A stretch of 64,000 nt of DNA, taken from assembly GCF_043642205.1 (NCBI RefSeq), contig NZ_JBHZSG010000006.1, positions 1 to 64,000 on the forward strand. The letters run 5' to 3'. Shown here one piece after another: positions 62,529 through 64,000 of this stretch. Origin of the DNA: Thalassotalea_A litorea (GTDB lineage: Bacteria; Pseudomonadota; Gammaproteobacteria; Enterobacterales; Alteromonadaceae). The position numbers and the translations under genes were made by a program. Within the stretch, counting starts at the first letter, position 1; each line of letters starts with the position of its first letter. The notes beneath the pieces are model-generated. The model was not told where the DNA came from, ran no database searches, and saw nothing but the letters and a program-made list of their open reading frames with translations.

Positions 62529-63146
62529 ATGAGTATTTTGAAATCAGATACCCAGCCCCCGCTTAAACTTTTGCTCGTGGATTACAATAGTCACAAGACA
62601 CATATCTTGTCTGAGGCTTTTGACAATGAACACTATCAAATTGAATGGGCATCCGCGTCTGGAATGCCGTTACTTCACCGTGTCCGAGAGTCAAAACCGG
62701 ATATCATTATTATCGATATTGAGTCACCCGACCGGGATATGCTCGATAGCCTGAATATGCTGTCGGCAACCGCCCCTAAGCCTGTAGTAATGTTTTCTGA
62801 GGACCAGAACAGCCAGGTAATCACGGAATTAGTCAAGGCGGGTGTTAGTGCCTATATCACCGGCGGTGTCGATACCCAAAGAGTTCGCTCAATTATTGAT
62901 ATCGCATTAGCTCGGTTTAAAGAACACCAAAACTTAAAGCAGGAACTGGCAGATACGAAACAAAAACTGTCCAGTCAAAAAGTCATTGAACAGGCAAAAA
63001 TCTGGCTGATGGAAAACAAGCATTGCTCCGAGAAACAGGCCTACCATCATATTCGTAAAATCGCTATGGACAATAGTCAAAAAATGGAAGACGTGGCCAG
63101 GAATATCCTGTCTCTGGCTAATATGCTCGGAGGTAGTCATGGTTAA
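62529..63146 (+). CDS. nasT: ANTAR-domain response regulator NasT
   Basis: A 205-residue protein: a receiver-like domain (LKLLLVDYNSHKTHIL, IIIIDIESPDRDML) then a C-terminal ANTAR RNA-binding domain (VIEQAKIWLMENKHCSEKQA, HHIRKIAMDNSQ). In nitrate assimilation NasT binds leader RNA hairpins to prevent termination and is held inactive by NasS. The ATG at 62529 is preferred over the upstream GTG. It overlaps nasS by 10 bases. Confidence 0.88.
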   Translation: MSILKSDTQPPLKLLLVDYNSHKTHILSEAFDNEHYQIEWASASGMPLLHRVRESKPDIIIIDIESPDRDMLDSLNMLSATAPKPVVMFSEDQNSQVITELVKAGVSAYITGGVDTQRVRSIIDIALARFKEHQNLKQELADTKQKLSSQKVIEQAKIWLMENKHCSEKQAYHHIRKIAMDNSQKMEDVARNILSLANMLGGSHG

Positions 63147-64000
63147 TTTTACATCTGAAAAGCCGTCACTTAACGTTGGCTTTATGCCTTTGACCGACAG
63201 TGCGCCACTCGTAGTGGCCAAAGAATATGGCTTTTTTGAACGCTATGGACTTGATGTCACGCTGGAAAAACAAAACTCCTGGGCAACCATGCGCGATAAA
63301 GTTTGTACGGGATTGCTTGATGGCGCGCAGATGCTGGCTCCCATGCCAATTGCCAGCAGTTTAGGCCTTGACGGGCAGCGCATTCCAATGATTACCCCGT
63401 TTGTTTTAAGTCGCAATGGCAACGCCATTACCTTGAGTCATAAATGGTATGCGCATCTGGGTGAACACCGGTTGAACGATGGACAGCCGGTTAGTGCTAA
63501 GGCGATTGTGCCTATTGTAAACAAGAAAGCTGAACAAGGTGAGAAGCTCAGGCTAGCAACTGTATTTCCGTATAGTTGTCATTATTATCAGTTGTTGGAT
63601 TGGTTAAGTGCCGGCGGTATCGACTTAAATCAAATTGAGTTAATTATTATTCCTCCGGGTAACATGATCGCGGCATTGAAAGCCGGTGACATTGACGGTT
63701 TTTGTGTCGGCGGCCCATGGAATGCTTTTGCCGTGCGCGCACAATTAGGGTTTACCGCCGCGACTTCATCTGACATTTGGAACGATTTTCCGGAAAAGGT
63801 GTTAGGGGTTTTAGCAAGCTGGCAGATGCAAAATCCACAGACCTGTAAAGCTCTGGTGCATGCCCTGAATGATGCCTGTCATTGGCTCGAATCGATCCCG
63901 AATCGATTTGAAGCGGCTCAGCTGTTAAGTGGCTCTCAATATTTAAATATGGATTTAAATATTATTGCCCCATCGTTGCTTGGTAGTTGCTTAACGTATA
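63137..64000 (+). CDS. nasS: Nitrate-sensing protein NasS (NrtA/CmpA-like), partial
   Basis: The frame starts MVNFTSEKPSLNVGFMPLTD at 63137 and stays open for 288 codons to the window end. It resembles the nitrate-binding ABC solute-binding family (VAKEYGFFERYGLDVTLEKQ, FCVGGPWNAFAV) but has no signal peptide, as expected for cytoplasmic NasS. NasS binds nitrate and controls NasT, encoded just upstream with overlap. Further nitrate-assimilation genes probably follow outside the window. Confidence 0.88.

Overview
This window looks like a chromosomal segment of a marine gammaproteobacterium of the order Alteromonadales (Alteromonas/Colwellia/Thalassotalea-like). The grounds are the conserved order sfsA-dksA-gluQ-pcnB-folK-panB-panC, a PanP-type aspartate decarboxylase beside panBC, yadGH, yajR, pssA and pepB homologues, many TonB/porin-type outer membrane proteins, and short dispersed elements ending in TACCAATCACATTAA. 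Genus-level assignment is not possible from the sequence alone.

Layout. 1-357: end of an rRNA operon (23S 3' end, 5S, terminator). 361-1620: no gene, but a dense tract of tandem and palindromic repeats. 1.6-17.1 kb: nitrogen-compound catabolism. A LysR regulator diverges from gabD-gabT (GABA to succinate); pssA follows; then a TonB-dependent receptor diverges from a LuxR-type regulator that precedes an operon of aldehyde dehydrogenase, APC permease, FAD oxidoreductase, deiminase and M20 carbamoylase. Together they could convert a guanidino compound to GABA and then succinate. 17.1-17.6 kb: a second array of hairpins joined by GGTGGA-type linkers. 17.6-33.1 kb: core genome (membrane protein pair, exported amidohydrolase with a 2OG oxygenase, thioesterase, yajR, Gre-like factor, yadGH, TrmB-like methyltransferase, panP, panC-panB-folK-pcnB-gluQ-dksA), with two MITE-like elements, one of which supplies the stop codon of the TrmB-like gene.

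33.83-57.46 kb: a 23.6-kb genomic island inserted inside codons 38-40 of sfsA. The 3' part of sfsA remains at 33239-33838 and the 5' part at 57456-57572; joining them across a shared 9-bp core restores the normal reading frame. The island has a large serine recombinase at its left end, a metallophosphoesterase module, a Cys-rich zinc-ribbon protein, a small resolvase, a type I restriction-modification operon (hsdM, hsdS, hsdR) with two DUF262 (GmrSD-like) genes inside it and a YgjP-like metalloprotease at its end. Its right arm has a divergent PolA/T7-RNAP-type polymerase, a stand-alone relative of that polymerase's N-terminal domain, a CBS-HEPN protein, and a complete, diverged sfsA whose DNA differs at the attachment core by synonymous codons. 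The island therefore breaks the resident sfsA and brings a replacement that appears recoded at the integration site.

57.6-64 kb: core genome again: pepB, a UbiA/MenA-like prenyltransferase homologue, thpR, an alginate-export-type porin, and the start of a nasT-nasS nitrate-sensing pair that runs off the window.
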